Shown one piece after another: positions 28,279 through 37,310 of a stretch of 64,000 nt of DNA. The notes under the pieces are model-generated. The model saw only the letters and a program-made list of their open reading frames with translations. It was not told the origin of the DNA and did no database searches. Both the position numbers and the translations under genes were made by a program. Numbering within the stretch: the stretch's first letter is position 1; the number at the start of each line of letters is the position of its first letter. The DNA comes from Salipiger bermudensis HTCC2601. GTDB lineage: Bacteria; Pseudomonadota; Alphaproteobacteria; Rhodobacterales; Rhodobacteraceae. The DNA lies in contig NZ_DS022276.1 of assembly GCF_000153725.1 (NCBI RefSeq), positions 1,902,432 to 1,966,431 of the forward strand. The letters are read 5' to 3'.

Positions 28279-28929
28279 TCAGCTCGCCAGCATCTTGAGG
28301 CCCTGCGTCACGTCCGAGCGCACCGCGAGCCGCAGCCCCGGCTCGTCGCCGGCCTTGAGGGCTGCGATGATCAGGCGATGGAACTGCGGCGCCTCGGAAC
28401 GGCGCAAGCGTCCGTAAAGCGCGCGCATCGTGGGGCCGAGCTGCAGCCAGACGGTTTCGGCCATGGCCAGCATCGCCGGGGCCTGCGCCCGCAGGTAGAG
28501 GGTGCGGTGGAACTCGAGATTGGAGCGGATATAGCCCACCGCGTCGCGGTCGCGCACCACCTCGGCGATGGTGCCATTGATGGTCTGCAGCCGGTCGATC
28601 AGCGCGATGTGCGCGCGCGGCAGCGCCCGCGAGGCCAGCTCGACCTCGATCAGCGAGCGCAGCGCCGCCAGCTCCTCGATTCGCTCGTTCGACAGCTCCG
28701 GGGTCTGCACCCGGCCCGAGGAGGACATGCTGAGCGCGCCCTCGGCCACCAGCCGCCGCACCGCCTCGCGCGCCGGGGTCATCGAGACCTCGAACTCCTT
28801 GCCGATGCCGCGCAAGGTCAGCGCCTCGCCGGGCGCGATCTGGCCCAGCATGATGCGGGTGCGCAGGCCGCGGTAGACGCGGTCATGGGCGGAAGAGACG
28901 ATTTCGGTGGGGCGGGTGGCTGGGTTCAT
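28279..28929 (-). CDS. GntR-family transcriptional regulator (FadR/FCD subfamily)
   Basis: 216 residues: winged helix (RGIGKEFEVSMTPAREAVRRLVAEGAL, about 39-67) and an all-helical FCD ligand-binding domain with the metal-binding pattern (E..AAL, HRTLY, H in QFHRLI). Such proteins sense small acids or sugars. A perfect TGTGATCACA palindrome lies 12 bp before its start codon, suggesting autoregulation. It is convergent with the exporter genes; the target pathway is not evident. Confidence 0.9.
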   Translation of the reverse strand: MNPATRPTEIVSSAHDRVYRGLRTRIMLGQIAPGEALTLRGIGKEFEVSMTPAREAVRRLVAEGALSMSSSGRVQTPELSNERIEELAALRSLIEVELASRALPRAHIALIDRLQTINGTIAEVVRDRDAVGYIRSNLEFHRTLYLRAQAPAMLAMAETVWLQLGPTMRALYGRLRRSEAPQFHRLIIAALKAGDEPGLRLAVRSDVTQGLKMLAS

Positions 28930-28940
28930 GATCCGCGCAA

Positions 28941-28950
28941 TGTGATCACA
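28941..28950. promoter_or_regulatory. Candidate GntR operator
   Basis: TGTGATCACA is a perfect 10-bp palindrome with A/T flanks (extended AATGTGATCACAAAT), 12 bp upstream of the GntR start codon. FadR-type sites have a similar GT-N-AC half-site pattern. CRP-like half sites also contain TGTGA, so CRP is an alternative. Confidence 0.45.
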
Positions 28951-28992
28951 AATCGCGATGCCGTCAATCGCCCTCGTGCGCTGGCAGTCCGG

Positions 28993-29685
28993 TCAGTCGC
29001 CAAAGCGGTAGCGGTGCAGGCTGCCGCCCTCGTCGTGCAGCCAGCGCCGCTGCGGGCGCCAGTCGCCGTAGAGCGCCTCGACCGTGTTCCAGAATGCCTT
29101 GGAGTGGTTCATCTCGGCCAGGTGCGAGACCTCGTGCGCGGCGACGTAGTCGAGCACGTCGCGCGGCGCGAGAATGAGCCGCCAGCTGTACATCAGCGCG
29201 CCTTGCGAGGTGCACGAGCCCCAGCGCGAGCGCGTGTCGCGCAGGGTGAGTCGGGTATAGGGCCTCCCCAGCCTTGCGGCGTAGCGGTCCGAGGCCTCGG
29301 CCAGCCGCTCGCGCGCCAGCGTGCGCAGCCAGCCCTGCAGCCGCGCGGCGACGCGCTCCTCGGGGCCTGGCACTTCTACGCAGGTCTCGCCCAGAATCAC
29401 GCTGCGCCCGCCGCCGGGACGGATCTCGCGCATAACGCCCTCGATGGGCAGCACTGCGCCAAGCTCGATACGAGCGTCGTCGCCGCGCGCCGCGAGATGG
29501 CCCCTGAGCCACGCCTCCTTCTCGCGCAGGAAGCCCACCGCCTCGCGCTCGGGGACCCGGCGCGGAAGCGTCAGCGTGACCCGTCCGTCGATCTGACTGA
29601 GCCGCAGCGACAGGCGCCGTGCCTGCGCCGAACGGCGCAGGGTCACCGCGATCGGCGGGTTGCCAGGAAGTGTGATCTGCCCCAT
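28993..29685 (-). CDS. YgjP-like zinc metallopeptidase (M48/SprT-type)
   Basis: 230 residues. The zinc site HEVSH (H184, E185, H188) is followed by MNHSKAFW with His194, and preceded by SRWGSCTSQGALMYSWRL, the hallmark of the YgjP/DUF45 family. Predicted soluble cytoplasmic metalloprotease of unknown target. It lies upstream of the GntR gene (63-bp gap with the operator) and is divergent from the FYDLN gene. Confidence 0.9.
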   Translation of the reverse strand: MGQITLPGNPPIAVTLRRSAQARRLSLRLSQIDGRVTLTLPRRVPEREAVGFLREKEAWLRGHLAARGDDARIELGAVLPIEGVMREIRPGGGRSVILGETCVEVPGPEERVAARLQGWLRTLARERLAEASDRYAARLGRPYTRLTLRDTRSRWGSCTSQGALMYSWRLILAPRDVLDYVAAHEVSHLAEMNHSKAFWNTVEALYGDWRPQRRWLHDEGGSLHRYRFGD

Positions 29686-29792
29686 ATGCTCTGCCTCGGA
29701 TGCAATACGGCCAAAGCCTTTGACACCGCTTCCCTGATATGGCAGAGGGCGCGGATTGTCGACATGACCGGACAGGATGAAAGGGATCTCCC

Positions 29793-30113
29793 ATGCCCAA
29801 GGAAGAATGGGGTACGAAGCGCGTGTGCCCGACCACCGGCAAGCGTTTCTACGACCTGAACAAGGACCCGATCGTCAGCCCCTATACGGGCGAGGTGCTC
29901 GAGCTGGACACCGGCAAGCGCACGATGCTCGTCGCGGACGCGGCCGATGGCGCGAAGCGCAAGCCCGACGCTGAGAACGACGAAAGCGATGACCTGCTGG
30001 ATGATGATGTCGAGGTCGATCTCGACGATGATGATGTGCTCGAGGACGACGATGACGACAACGTCTCGCTCGACGACATCACCGATGTGGCCAGCGAAGA
30101 CGACGAGAGCTGA
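29793..30113 (+). CDS. FYDLN acid domain protein (TIGR02300)
   Basis: 106 residues. The N-terminal half has WGTKRVCPTTGKRFYDLNKDP, the FYDLN signature with a zinc-ribbon-like CPTTG; the C-terminal half is almost only Asp, Glu, Val and Leu. This family is restricted largely to alphaproteobacteria and has no established function. Monocistronic, just before tRNA-Ala. Confidence 0.93.
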   Translation: MPKEEWGTKRVCPTTGKRFYDLNKDPIVSPYTGEVLELDTGKRTMLVADAADGAKRKPDAENDESDDLLDDDVEVDLDDDDVLEDDDDDNVSLDDITDVASEDDES

Positions 30114-30152
30114 GGCTCGAAAGTTTTTCGTCGCGGGCGGTGATTTTTTCCC

Positions 30153-30181
30153 TTGAACCCGCCCGCGGCTTTGCGTAGATC
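30153..30181 (+). promoter_or_regulatory. Promoter for tRNA-Ala
   Basis: TTGAAC (30153-30158) and TAGATC (30176-30181) are separated by 17 bp, placing a start site near 30188, about 27 bp before the mature tRNA. Confidence 0.5.
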
Positions 30182-30214
30182 ACGCCGCACGACGCCGAGA
30201 GCGTCACACAAGAT

Positions 30215-30290
<76 letters not shown>

Positions 30291-30763
30291 TCTACCTTTG
30301 GAAAGCACCAGATAGTTCTGCCTTTTTCGTCAGAGGATTTGCCTCTGCCGCGCAGACCGATGCTGTTTTCCCTACAAAAATCCATGCTGCCGTGATCCGC
30401 GCCTTTTCGGCGTGTCGATCTCGTCGCGGCCCTCCCTTTTGTCAAAGCCGAGGATGGCTCATGAGCGACCAGTTCCCCGTCGTAGCGGGCGGCCTTGGGT
30501 CGCGGGCAAGGCCAGCCTCGTCAAGGAGCGCGCCCGCGGCAGCTCCTCCGCCGCATCCGGCAGCGAGAGTTTCGGTCGCGATCGCCGGCTGTGCCGATCG
30601 GGTGGGCTGAGGAGGATCTGATCCGCGGTGTCGCGGCACGTCGGTGGACCTGCGCTCACCTGTTGATCTGCGCAACAGCGCCGCTTCGCATCGCTCTCAC
30701 AGGCCCGCGGGATGGCGAGAGCGACGACGGTTTCCAGGATGTCATCCGGCCGATCGAAATCGA
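30291..30763. other. Intergenic stretch after tRNA-Ala, no firm gene
   Basis: No credible full gene. One minus-strand reading (30459-30773) is listed separately as doubtful. No integrase and no repeat of the tRNA 3' end was found by eye. The first about 110 bp are clearly less GC-rich than the housekeeping regions. Confidence 0.5.
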
Positions 30764-30773
30764 TTAACGCCAC
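30459..30773 (-). CDS. Doubtful small ORF downstream of glycosyltransferase
   Basis: 104 residues from a GTG overlapping the end of the glycosyltransferase gene by 10 bp. The first about 30 residues (VALIDFDRPDDILETVVALAIPR) look protein-like; the rest is Arg/Ser/Pro-rich and resembles an unselected reading. It may be the remnant of a gene that once followed the glycosyltransferase. No family recognised. Confidence 0.2.
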   Translation of the reverse strand: MALIDFDRPDDILETVVALAIPRACESDAKRRCCADQQVSAGPPTCRDTADQILLSPPDRHSRRSRPKLSLPDAAEELPRARSLTRLALPATQGRPLRRGTGRS

Positions 30774-31597
30774 ATCCCGTAGGTGTCCTGAAAATACGAG
30801 ACGGCTCTGCGATTGGAGGCATCCCGATCACTCTCGTTGAACACGCTCGTCAGCAAGGCCTCGATGGGAGCGTTCGCAGCACGCCGGCAGATTTCTTGCC
30901 GCCTCGGGACCCAGATCGGGATGTTGCGCCGCGCCAAGTGGCCGGAGAGCCAGATGTCATCAACCATCCAGATGTCGTCCGGGATGTCATAGAAGGCTTC
31001 ATCCACGAAGTCCGGAAGCATGACCGCCCCGGCGTAGCCCTGCAAAAGATCGACATACCCCGCTCGCAGCACGGTGCGTCGAGGCGGCTTCTCGCCCGCG
31101 GTTCGAAAGCTCCGTTCGCTCCATTGCTGACGTAAACGTCGCATGCGGTAGTAGGGGTCGAAGCGCTGCTTGCCCACCTCCGCTCGAGGGAGCCTTTTTG
31201 CGGAAGCGGCGCTTGGGACAACTTCGGACAGATGGCGACCAATCGCCGCGACGCACTCAAAGCCTCGCCTTGCATGCGCGGCGAGAAGGCCGCTGGCCCA
31301 GGTCCTCGGGTAAATCCGGTCATCATCGCAGAACAGGATCGGAACACCGCTGCCAGACAAATCTCGGGCGGCATGCAGGAGCTTGGATGCAGGTCCCAAA
31401 TCATCGTCGACGACGACAAGCCTGACACCGTCCGGGAGATCGGGCCGTTGTCCCGACCATGCGGGACAACGGCGATACCTCTTTGGAATGTAGACACGGA
31501 TCTCATCGATACGTGCGGTCTGATCGAGCAAGCTCTTCAGTACCGGAGCAAGCCCGCCAAAACGCGGCGGAATCGAGGTCAGGGAAATGATCGTCAT
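30764..31597 (-). CDS. Glycosyltransferase family protein in a tRNA-linked islet
   Basis: 277 residues. It starts MTIISLTSIPPRFGGL, with a predicted nucleotide-sugar binding fold; VPILFCDDDRIYPRTW (about 88-103) carries the DxD-like metal motif and IPDDIWMVDDIWLSGHL a second acidic patch. This resembles small bacterial GT2/GT-A enzymes that decorate surface polysaccharide; the sugar is unknown. Codon choice is less GC-extreme than its neighbours, and it lies between tRNA-Ala and xylB with gene scraps on both sides, suggesting acquisition by transfer. Its ATG overlaps a short upstream frame by 4 bp. Confidence 0.78.
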   Translation of the reverse strand: MTIISLTSIPPRFGGLAPVLKSLLDQTARIDEIRVYIPKRYRRCPAWSGQRPDLPDGVRLVVVDDDLGPASKLLHAARDLSGSGVPILFCDDDRIYPRTWASGLLAAHARRGFECVAAIGRHLSEVVPSAASAKRLPRAEVGKQRFDPYYRMRRLRQQWSERSFRTAGEKPPRRTVLRAGYVDLLQGYAGAVMLPDFVDEAFYDIPDDIWMVDDIWLSGHLARRNIPIWVPRRQEICRRAANAPIEALLTSVFNESDRDASNRRAVSYFQDTYGMWR

Positions 31598-31695
31598 TCG
31601 GGGGCCTTAACCAAGGTTGCGATGTCTCGATAGAGGCCACCATGACGGCCGTCCAGAAAAGCAGCGACGTCATTCAGCAGGACGCAGGCAGGCAT
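31594..31695 (-). pseudogene. Short frame upstream of glycosyltransferase, probable gene remnant
   Basis: Reads MPACVLLNDVAAFLDGRHGG to the stop, 33 residues, ending with an ATGA overlap with the glycosyltransferase start. The overlap is typical of operon neighbours, and the peptide looks like a real C-terminus, but no longer gene is intact upstream before xylB. It may be the 3' end of a deleted partner gene, or a small leader peptide. Confidence 0.35.
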
Positions 31696-31750
31696 CGACG
31701 TCGACGCCCACCGGCCCCTAGCCGCCGGAGGCCGGCCCGAGCACCCCCTC

Positions 31751-33202
31751 CTACTGAATCTCGCGCGTCGGGCCATAGGCGGCACGAAAGCGCGTGTAGG
31801 CATCGTCGAACGCCGGGGTGAGGGCCGTGTCCGGCGCAATCTCCTCGCTGATCGCCGGGGCGGTCATCACCTCCCCGACCGATGCGTCGCCCGACGCCAC
31901 CATGCCCAGCCGCGCAGCCCCCAGCGCCGCGCCGAACTCGCCGCCCGCGGGCAGCTCGAGGGTCACGTCGAGAGCCGTGGCGATGAGCTTCAGCCAGTAG
32001 CGCGAGCGCGCGCCGCCGCCGATCGCCATCAGACGTTCGAGCCGCAGCCCGGTGGCGCCCAGCGCGCGCTGGCTGTCGCGCAGCCCGAAGGCCACGCCCT
32101 CGAGCACCGCGCGGGCCATGTCGTCGCGCGTGGTGTCGGCGCCGAGCCCGGTGAAGCTGCCGCGAATCCCGGCATCGTTGTGCGGCGTGCGCTCGCCCGA
32201 GAGATAGGGCAGGAAGCGCACTCGCCCCGGCGCCTGCAGGCTCTCGCCCAGCGGCGCGGTGAGCTCGGCCGGCTTGGCGCCGGTGATCCGCGCCAGCCAG
32301 TTCAGGCTGTCGGTGGCCGAGAGCATCACGCCCATCTGGTACCAGCGCGACGGCACCGCGTGGCAGAAGGTGTGCAGCGCCGTCTCGGGCGCCGGGTGAT
32401 AGCCGTCACGCGCCGCAAGCAGCACCCCCGAGGTGCCCAGCGAGACAAAGCCCTGCCCCTCGTTCATCGTGCCGATGCCACAGGCCGCGGCGGCGTTGTC
32501 GCCGGCACCGCCGGCCACCACCACCGACGCATTCACACCCCAGCGCGCCGCAAGATCCGGGCGCAACGTGCCGCCGGCCTCGGAGCCCTCCACGAGCGCC
32601 GGCATCTGGTCGCGGCGCATGTGCCCCGCCTCGAGCAGCATCTCGGACCAGTCGCGCGCGCCGGTGTCGAGCCACGACGTGCCAGCGCTGTCGGACATGT
32701 CGGCGAAAGTTTCGCCGGTCAGGTAGTGGTTGAGATAGGCGGTCGGCAGCAACACCTTGTCGATGCGCGCAAAATTCTCGGGCTCATGGGTTCGCACCCA
32801 GTCGAGCTTGGGCGCTGTGAAGCCGGGGAACACGATGTTGCCCGAAAGCGCACGGACGCCCTCGGTGGCATCGAGCCGTGCCGCTTCGGCGTGGCTGCGG
32901 GTGTCGTTCCAGAGGATGCAGGGCCGGATCACCGCGCCGGAGGCATCGAGCAGTGTCGCCCCGTGCATGTGCCCGGAGATGCCGATACCACGGAGCCCGG
33001 CGAACTCGGGATGCGCCGCGCGCAACTCCTCCGCCGCGCCTTCGAGCGCCGCGACCCAGTCGGCGGGGTCCTGCTCGGACCAGCCCGATTGCGGATGCGC
33101 CGCCGCATAGTGCCGCTCGGTCGAACCGAGAGGCGTGCCGGTGTCGCTGACCAGCAGGGCGCGCAGCCCCGAGGTGCCCAGATCGATGCCAAGATAGGCC
33201 AT
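31751..33202 (-). CDS. xylB: Xylulokinase
   Basis: 483 residues of the FGGY kinase family. Visible: YLGIDLGTSGLRALLV (phosphate loop), SGHMHGATLLD, WNDTRSHAEA, TGETFADMSDSAGTSWLD, VVAGGAGDNAAAACGIG and MAIGGGARSRYWLKL (adenosine motif). It phosphorylates D-xylulose to xylulose 5-phosphate. The start is set by GAAGGGAGAG upstream; the frame is open 174 bp further but without family sequence. No xylA or pentose transporter is adjacent, so related ketose or polyol substrates are possible. Confidence 0.92.
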   Translation of the reverse strand: MAYLGIDLGTSGLRALLVSDTGTPLGSTERHYAAAHPQSGWSEQDPADWVAALEGAAEELRAAHPEFAGLRGIGISGHMHGATLLDASGAVIRPCILWNDTRSHAEAARLDATEGVRALSGNIVFPGFTAPKLDWVRTHEPENFARIDKVLLPTAYLNHYLTGETFADMSDSAGTSWLDTGARDWSEMLLEAGHMRRDQMPALVEGSEAGGTLRPDLAARWGVNASVVVAGGAGDNAAAACGIGTMNEGQGFVSLGTSGVLLAARDGYHPAPETALHTFCHAVPSRWYQMGVMLSATDSLNWLARITGAKPAELTAPLGESLQAPGRVRFLPYLSGERTPHNDAGIRGSFTGLGADTTRDDMARAVLEGVAFGLRDSQRALGATGLRLERLMAIGGGARSRYWLKLIATALDVTLELPAGGEFGAALGAARLGMVASGDASVGEVMTAPAISEEIAPDTALTPAFDDAYTRFRAAYGPTREIQ

Positions 33203-33492
33203 GAACTCTCCCTTCTGCCGGACGGTCTCCGTCGGGCCGACGCTTGCGCGCGGACGCCCCGCCCCTCCTCCGGTCCTGATGCCTGCGCCAGCGCGGCGCT
33301 CTCTTCCCGCCGAGTTCTGCCCGCCGATGGTCGCGCTGGTCAAGCGGCGATGCGCACATCGCGGTGGCGCTACCATACCCTGCCCTGTTTCGCGCCGACC
33401 CGAGATCTCCCCCCTTCCTACGCCTGCCCCGATCAGCTACCCATTGGCAAAGGCCGACGCGGACGAGCGGCCATGCGAGGGCGCGAGCAGAC
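33203..33492. other. Divergent spacer between xylB and murJ
   Basis: 290 bp with no credible gene. It should contain the promoters of both genes. A small dyad GCGATG-CGCA-CATCGC is near 33343-33358. No promoter stands out. Confidence 0.4.
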
Positions 33493-35040
33493 ATGAAACC
33501 CATTCGCCTGATCTCGGGCATCCTCACCGTCGGCTTCTGGACGCTGGCCAGCCGCGTGCTCGGCGTCGCGCGCGAGATCCTGATCCTCGCCTATATCGGG
33601 CCCGGCCCGGTGATGGACGCTTTCGTCGCGGCCTTCCGCCTGCCCAACATGTTCCGCCGGTTCTTTGCCGAGGGCGCCTTCAATGCCGCCTTCGTGCCGA
33701 TCTTCTCGAAGAAATACGAAGGCGAGGAAGACCCGCTGCGCTTCGCCCGCGACGCGCTGAACGGGCTGGCCTTCGTGCTGCTGCTCCTGAGCGCGCTGGC
33801 GTTGATCTTCATGCCGGCGCTGGTCTGGGCCACCGCCGGAGGCTTTGCCGGCGACGCGCGCTTCGAGCTGACCGTGGGTTATGGCCGGATCATCTTTCCC
33901 TACATCCTGTTCATCTCGCTGGCGGCGCTGTTTTCCGGCGCCCTGAACGCCACCGGGCATTTCGCCGCCGCCGCCGCCGCGCCGGTGCTGCTGAATATCT
34001 TCGTCATCATCGCCATGGTCGTGGCTGCGGTGATTGGCGGCGACGTGATCCAGTGGCTGGTCTGGACCATTCCGTTTGCCGGCGTGGCGCAGCTGGCGCT
34101 GGTCTGGGTCGCGGCCGAGCGCGCCGGGGTGAAGGTGCGCCCGGGCATGCCGCGGCTCACCCCCGACATGAAGCGGCTGGTGCGCGTGGCGGTGCCGGCG
34201 GCGCTCGCTGGCGGGGTCATGCAGATCAACCTGCTCGTCGGTCAGCAGGTGGCCTCGCAGTTCGACAAGGCGGTGGGCTGGCTCTACGCCGCGGACCGGC
34301 TCTACCAGCTGCCGCTGGGCGTGGTCGGAATCGCGGTGGGCATCGTGCTGCTGCCGGACCTGTCGCGTCGGCTCAAGGCCGAGGACGACGGTGGCGCACG
34401 GCACGCCTTTTCGCGCGCCGGAGAGATGGCACTGGCGCTGACGATCCCGGCAGCGGTGGCCCTGATGGTGATCCCGCTGCCAATGGTCTCGGTGCTGTTC
34501 GAGCGAGGTGCGACCTCGGCCGATGACAGCGCCGCCATCGCTTTGGCGGTGGCGATCTACGGGCTCGGCTTGCCGGCCTTCGTGCTGCAGAAGGTGCTGC
34601 AGCCGCTGTTCTTCGCCCGCGAGGACACCCGCACGCCGTTCCGCTACGCGGTCTGGTCGATGGTGGTGAACGCGGTGATCGCGGTGGGGCTCGCGCCGCT
34701 GATCGGCTGGATTGCCCCCGCGATCGCCACCACCGTCGCGGGCTGGGTCATGGTGCTGATGCTGGGCATCGGCGGGCGCCGCATTGGCGACACGGCGCGC
34801 TTTGACCAGCGCTTCCGCCGGCGCATCTGGGGCATCCTCGCCGCCTCTTTTGTGATGGGTGCGATTCTGTGGGGAACCTATCTGCTGCTCGGCCCGTTGC
34901 TGAACAGAGACTACTGGCGCTACCCTGCGCTCGTGCTGCTGCTTGCTGTCGGACTCGTGTCCTACGGCGCGGCCGGTCAGGCGCTGGGGGCCTTTCGGCT
35001 GTCCGACTTCAAGGCGGCCCTAAGACGCAAACGGACCTGA
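33493..35040 (+). CDS. murJ: Lipid II flippase MurJ
   Basis: 515 residues, about 14 membrane helices (MOP superfamily). The N-terminus contains LASRVLGVAREILILAYIG, and DAFVAAFRLPNMFRRFFAEGAFNAAFVPIF is the MurJ/MviN signature with central arginines. It moves lipid-linked peptidoglycan precursors to the periplasmic side. The chosen ATG (MKPIRLISGILT) matches the family; an upstream in-frame ATG at 33364 does not. Followed after 12 bp by the PLD gene. Confidence 0.96.
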   Translation: MKPIRLISGILTVGFWTLASRVLGVAREILILAYIGPGPVMDAFVAAFRLPNMFRRFFAEGAFNAAFVPIFSKKYEGEEDPLRFARDALNGLAFVLLLLSALALIFMPALVWATAGGFAGDARFELTVGYGRIIFPYILFISLAALFSGALNATGHFAAAAAAPVLLNIFVIIAMVVAAVIGGDVIQWLVWTIPFAGVAQLALVWVAAERAGVKVRPGMPRLTPDMKRLVRVAVPAALAGGVMQINLLVGQQVASQFDKAVGWLYAADRLYQLPLGVVGIAVGIVLLPDLSRRLKAEDDGGARHAFSRAGEMALALTIPAAVALMVIPLPMVSVLFERGATSADDSAAIALAVAIYGLGLPAFVLQKVLQPLFFAREDTRTPFRYAVWSMVVNAVIAVGLAPLIGWIAPAIATTVAGWVMVLMLGIGGRRIGDTARFDQRFRRRIWGILAASFVMGAILWGTYLLLGPLLNRDYWRYPALVLLLAVGLVSYGAAGQALGAFRLSDFKAALRRKRT

Positions 35041-35052
35041 CACGGACGGACC

Positions 35053-36540
35053 ATGACACTGACCTCGCTGATCACCGCCGCCGAAGGCTTCCCCGCACTG
35101 GAGAGGCTCGCGGCCTCGGCGCAGGAGGAGTTGGTCATGTCGTTCCGTATCCTTGATCCACAGACCCGGCTGCGCACGCCCGAACTGAAGGAGCGTGGCC
35201 TCGAGACATGGGCAGACCTGCTGGCCATGCTGTCTCAGAGGGGCGTGAAGATCCGCATGGTGCTGTCGGATTTCGACCCGATCTTCGCCTCCGATCTGCA
35301 CCGTCTGGCCTGGCGTTCGGCCAGCGGCTTCGCCTCTGCCATGAAGGGCGACGTGCAGATCGTCTGCGCCCCGCACGGACAGATGGCCGGCCCGCTTTGG
35401 CGGTTGTTCATGCGGGGACGCATCGCCCGGATGATGAACAAGCTGCGCTCGGAAGAGAGCGGCAAGCTCACGCCGGTGCAGCGCGCGCTTCTCAAGGGGC
35501 CGGCACGTCTGCGCCCGGTGACGATCCACCAGAAATTCGCCGTCGCCGACAATGCCCGCTGCATCATCGGCGGGCTCGACATCAACGAGCGCCGCTACGA
35601 CACCCACGAGCACGACCGCCCGCCGGAAGAGACCTGGCACGATGTCTCGATGCAGGTCGACGACCCGGATTTCTCCGCCGCGCTGCGGGTGCATTTCTCC
35701 GACACCTGGAACGATGCGCTGGCCTGCGGCGTGTCCTGCATCGGTGACGGTGCCGAGGAAATGCCGGCCAAGACCCGCCCGCAGCCACCCGCCGACCTGC
35801 GGCTGATCCGCACCGTCTCGGCCCCCTGCCCCGGCCCCGCCCGGCTGGCGCCGCGCGCCAAGGTGCAGGATCACGAGAAGGCGCTGATCGCGATGATCGG
35901 CGAGGCGCAGCACCACATCTACATCGAGACCCAGTTCCTGCGCCACCGGCCCATCGTCGATGCGCTGGTCAAGGCGGCCGAGCGCGCACCCGAGCTGCAG
36001 CTGGTGATCATCCTGCCGCCCGCCGCCGAGCGGGTGCTGTTCAGCAGCGACATGGGCTGGGACGCGCGCCACGGCCACGGGCTTCAGACCGAAGCCGCGC
36101 ACCGGCTGACCAAGGCCTATGCCGAGAACCTCGCGATGATCTCGCCCGGCCAGTCGAAGCCTGCCAAGGACGGCGAGGCCGACGTGCTTGAGGCCGGGCC
36201 GATCTACGTGCATTCCAAGGTGACGCTGGTCGATGACCGTGTGGGGCTGGTGGGATCGGCCAACCTCAACGGACGCTCGCTGCGCTGGGACACCGAGGCC
36301 TCGGTGATGTTCCGCCGCCCGGAGGACGTGAAGGCGCTGCGCGAACGGCTGGCGAAGATCTGGCTCGGACCGCGGCTCGGGGCGCAGAGCACCACATCGG
36401 CCCGCACCTGGCGGCAGGCGGCGCTGGCCAATGCGGCTCTGGAGCCCGCCGACCGCGAGGGGTTCGTGCTGCCCTACCCTTCGGCCAGCGGCAAGGATTT
36501 CTCGCGCCGGGTGCCGGTGCTGCCCGACGACATGTTCTGA
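35053..36540 (+). CDS. Phospholipase D family protein
   Basis: 495 residues with two HKD motifs: HQKFAVAD plus GGLDIN (about 159-175) and HSKVTLVD plus GSANLNGRS (about 387-405). Both copies keep His, Lys and Asp, so the enzyme should be active as a phosphodiesterase or transphosphatidylase. A third of the chain lies between them. No signal peptide is evident. It is 12 bp after murJ and probably co-transcribed. Cardiolipin synthase-like or PLD-like hydrolysis cannot be separated from sequence. Confidence 0.9.
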   Translation: MTLTSLITAAEGFPALERLAASAQEELVMSFRILDPQTRLRTPELKERGLETWADLLAMLSQRGVKIRMVLSDFDPIFASDLHRLAWRSASGFASAMKGDVQIVCAPHGQMAGPLWRLFMRGRIARMMNKLRSEESGKLTPVQRALLKGPARLRPVTIHQKFAVADNARCIIGGLDINERRYDTHEHDRPPEETWHDVSMQVDDPDFSAALRVHFSDTWNDALACGVSCIGDGAEEMPAKTRPQPPADLRLIRTVSAPCPGPARLAPRAKVQDHEKALIAMIGEAQHHIYIETQFLRHRPIVDALVKAAERAPELQLVIILPPAAERVLFSSDMGWDARHGHGLQTEAAHRLTKAYAENLAMISPGQSKPAKDGEADVLEAGPIYVHSKVTLVDDRVGLVGSANLNGRSLRWDTEASVMFRRPEDVKALRERLAKIWLGPRLGAQSTTSARTWRQAALANAALEPADREGFVLPYPSASGKDFSRRVPVLPDDMF

Positions 36541-36545
36541 ACCGC

Positions 36546-37232
36546 TCAGTCCCGGCGCAGCTTGTCGATCAGTCGCGCCCAGCCGCCGGGCACCAGCAGC
36601 AGCGTCAGCGTGAAGCCGGTGGCGAAGCCCGCGAGATCAGCCACCCAGTCCTTGCTGCCGCCGAAGATCAGCCCGAACACCAGCTGGATCGCCAGAAGCA
36701 TCCCGATCAGCGAGAACGCCCGCACCTGTTGCGCCCCCAACTGCCCCAGTCGCAGCCAGAGCAGATAGGTGAAGCCGCCGATCAGGCCGTAGACCGCCGG
36801 GAAAGCACCGATCAGCGGCACCTGTGTCTCGACGATCAGCCCGTAGGCCAGCGCGCCGGCAAAGGTCGACGTGAAGAAGATCACCACGGTGCGCACCGAG
36901 CCCAGCGCCTCGGCCACCATCTTGCCCATCGCCAGCAGCATGACCCCGGCAAAGAGCGCGTGGGTGAAGCTCGCATGCACGAAGGGATAGCTGAAGAAGC
37001 GCACCAGATGCTCGGCGGGGAACTGCCCCGTCGCCAGCATCCAGCGCAGCACCTGCCCGAAGAACGCAAAGCGCTCCATCGCCTCGAGCCGCCAGCCCAG
37101 CGCCGAGGGCCCGCCGATCAGCCCGTAGCCCCCAAGCGAGAAGGCGGCCTCGACGCCCACGATGACGATGAACAGGGCCATGACCACCGGCGGCATCGGA
37201 TTCAGGGGCGGTTCGTTATGCGGATGCACCAT
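36546..37232 (-). CDS. Rhomboid-family membrane protein lacking catalytic residues
   Basis: 228 residues, six or so membrane helices in rhomboid order: a GlpG-like L1 region ([21 protein letters not shown]) and a fourth-helix motif [13 protein letters not shown] where GxSGxxYGxxG is expected. The catalytic Ser is Phe144 and the next Gly is Pro145. The histidine of the sixth-helix AHxGG motif is Asp199 (ADLAG), and the oxyanion Asn after HxxxxH is Ala95. It therefore looks like a pseudoprotease. It is convergent with the PLD gene (5 bp) and divergent from trpS. Frame extends upstream, but [10 protein letters not shown] has the family-like start. Confidence 0.85.
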   Translation of the reverse strand: MVHPHNEPPLNPMPPVVMALFIVIVGVEAAFSLGGYGLIGGPSALGWRLEAMERFAFFGQVLRWMLATGQFPAEHLVRFFSYPFVHASFTHALFAGVMLLAMGKMVAEALGSVRTVVIFFTSTFAGALAYGLIVETQVPLIGAFPAVYGLIGGFTYLLWLRLGQLGAQQVRAFSLIGMLLAIQLVFGLIFGGSKDWVADLAGFATGFTLTLLLVPGGWARLIDKLRRD

Positions 37233-37310
37233 TGGCAGGGCTCTTTCTTGACGGCATGTCGGGGCATGGGTAAGCCAGCCCCACCCGAATTTCCAGACGG
37301 AGTTGAGCCC

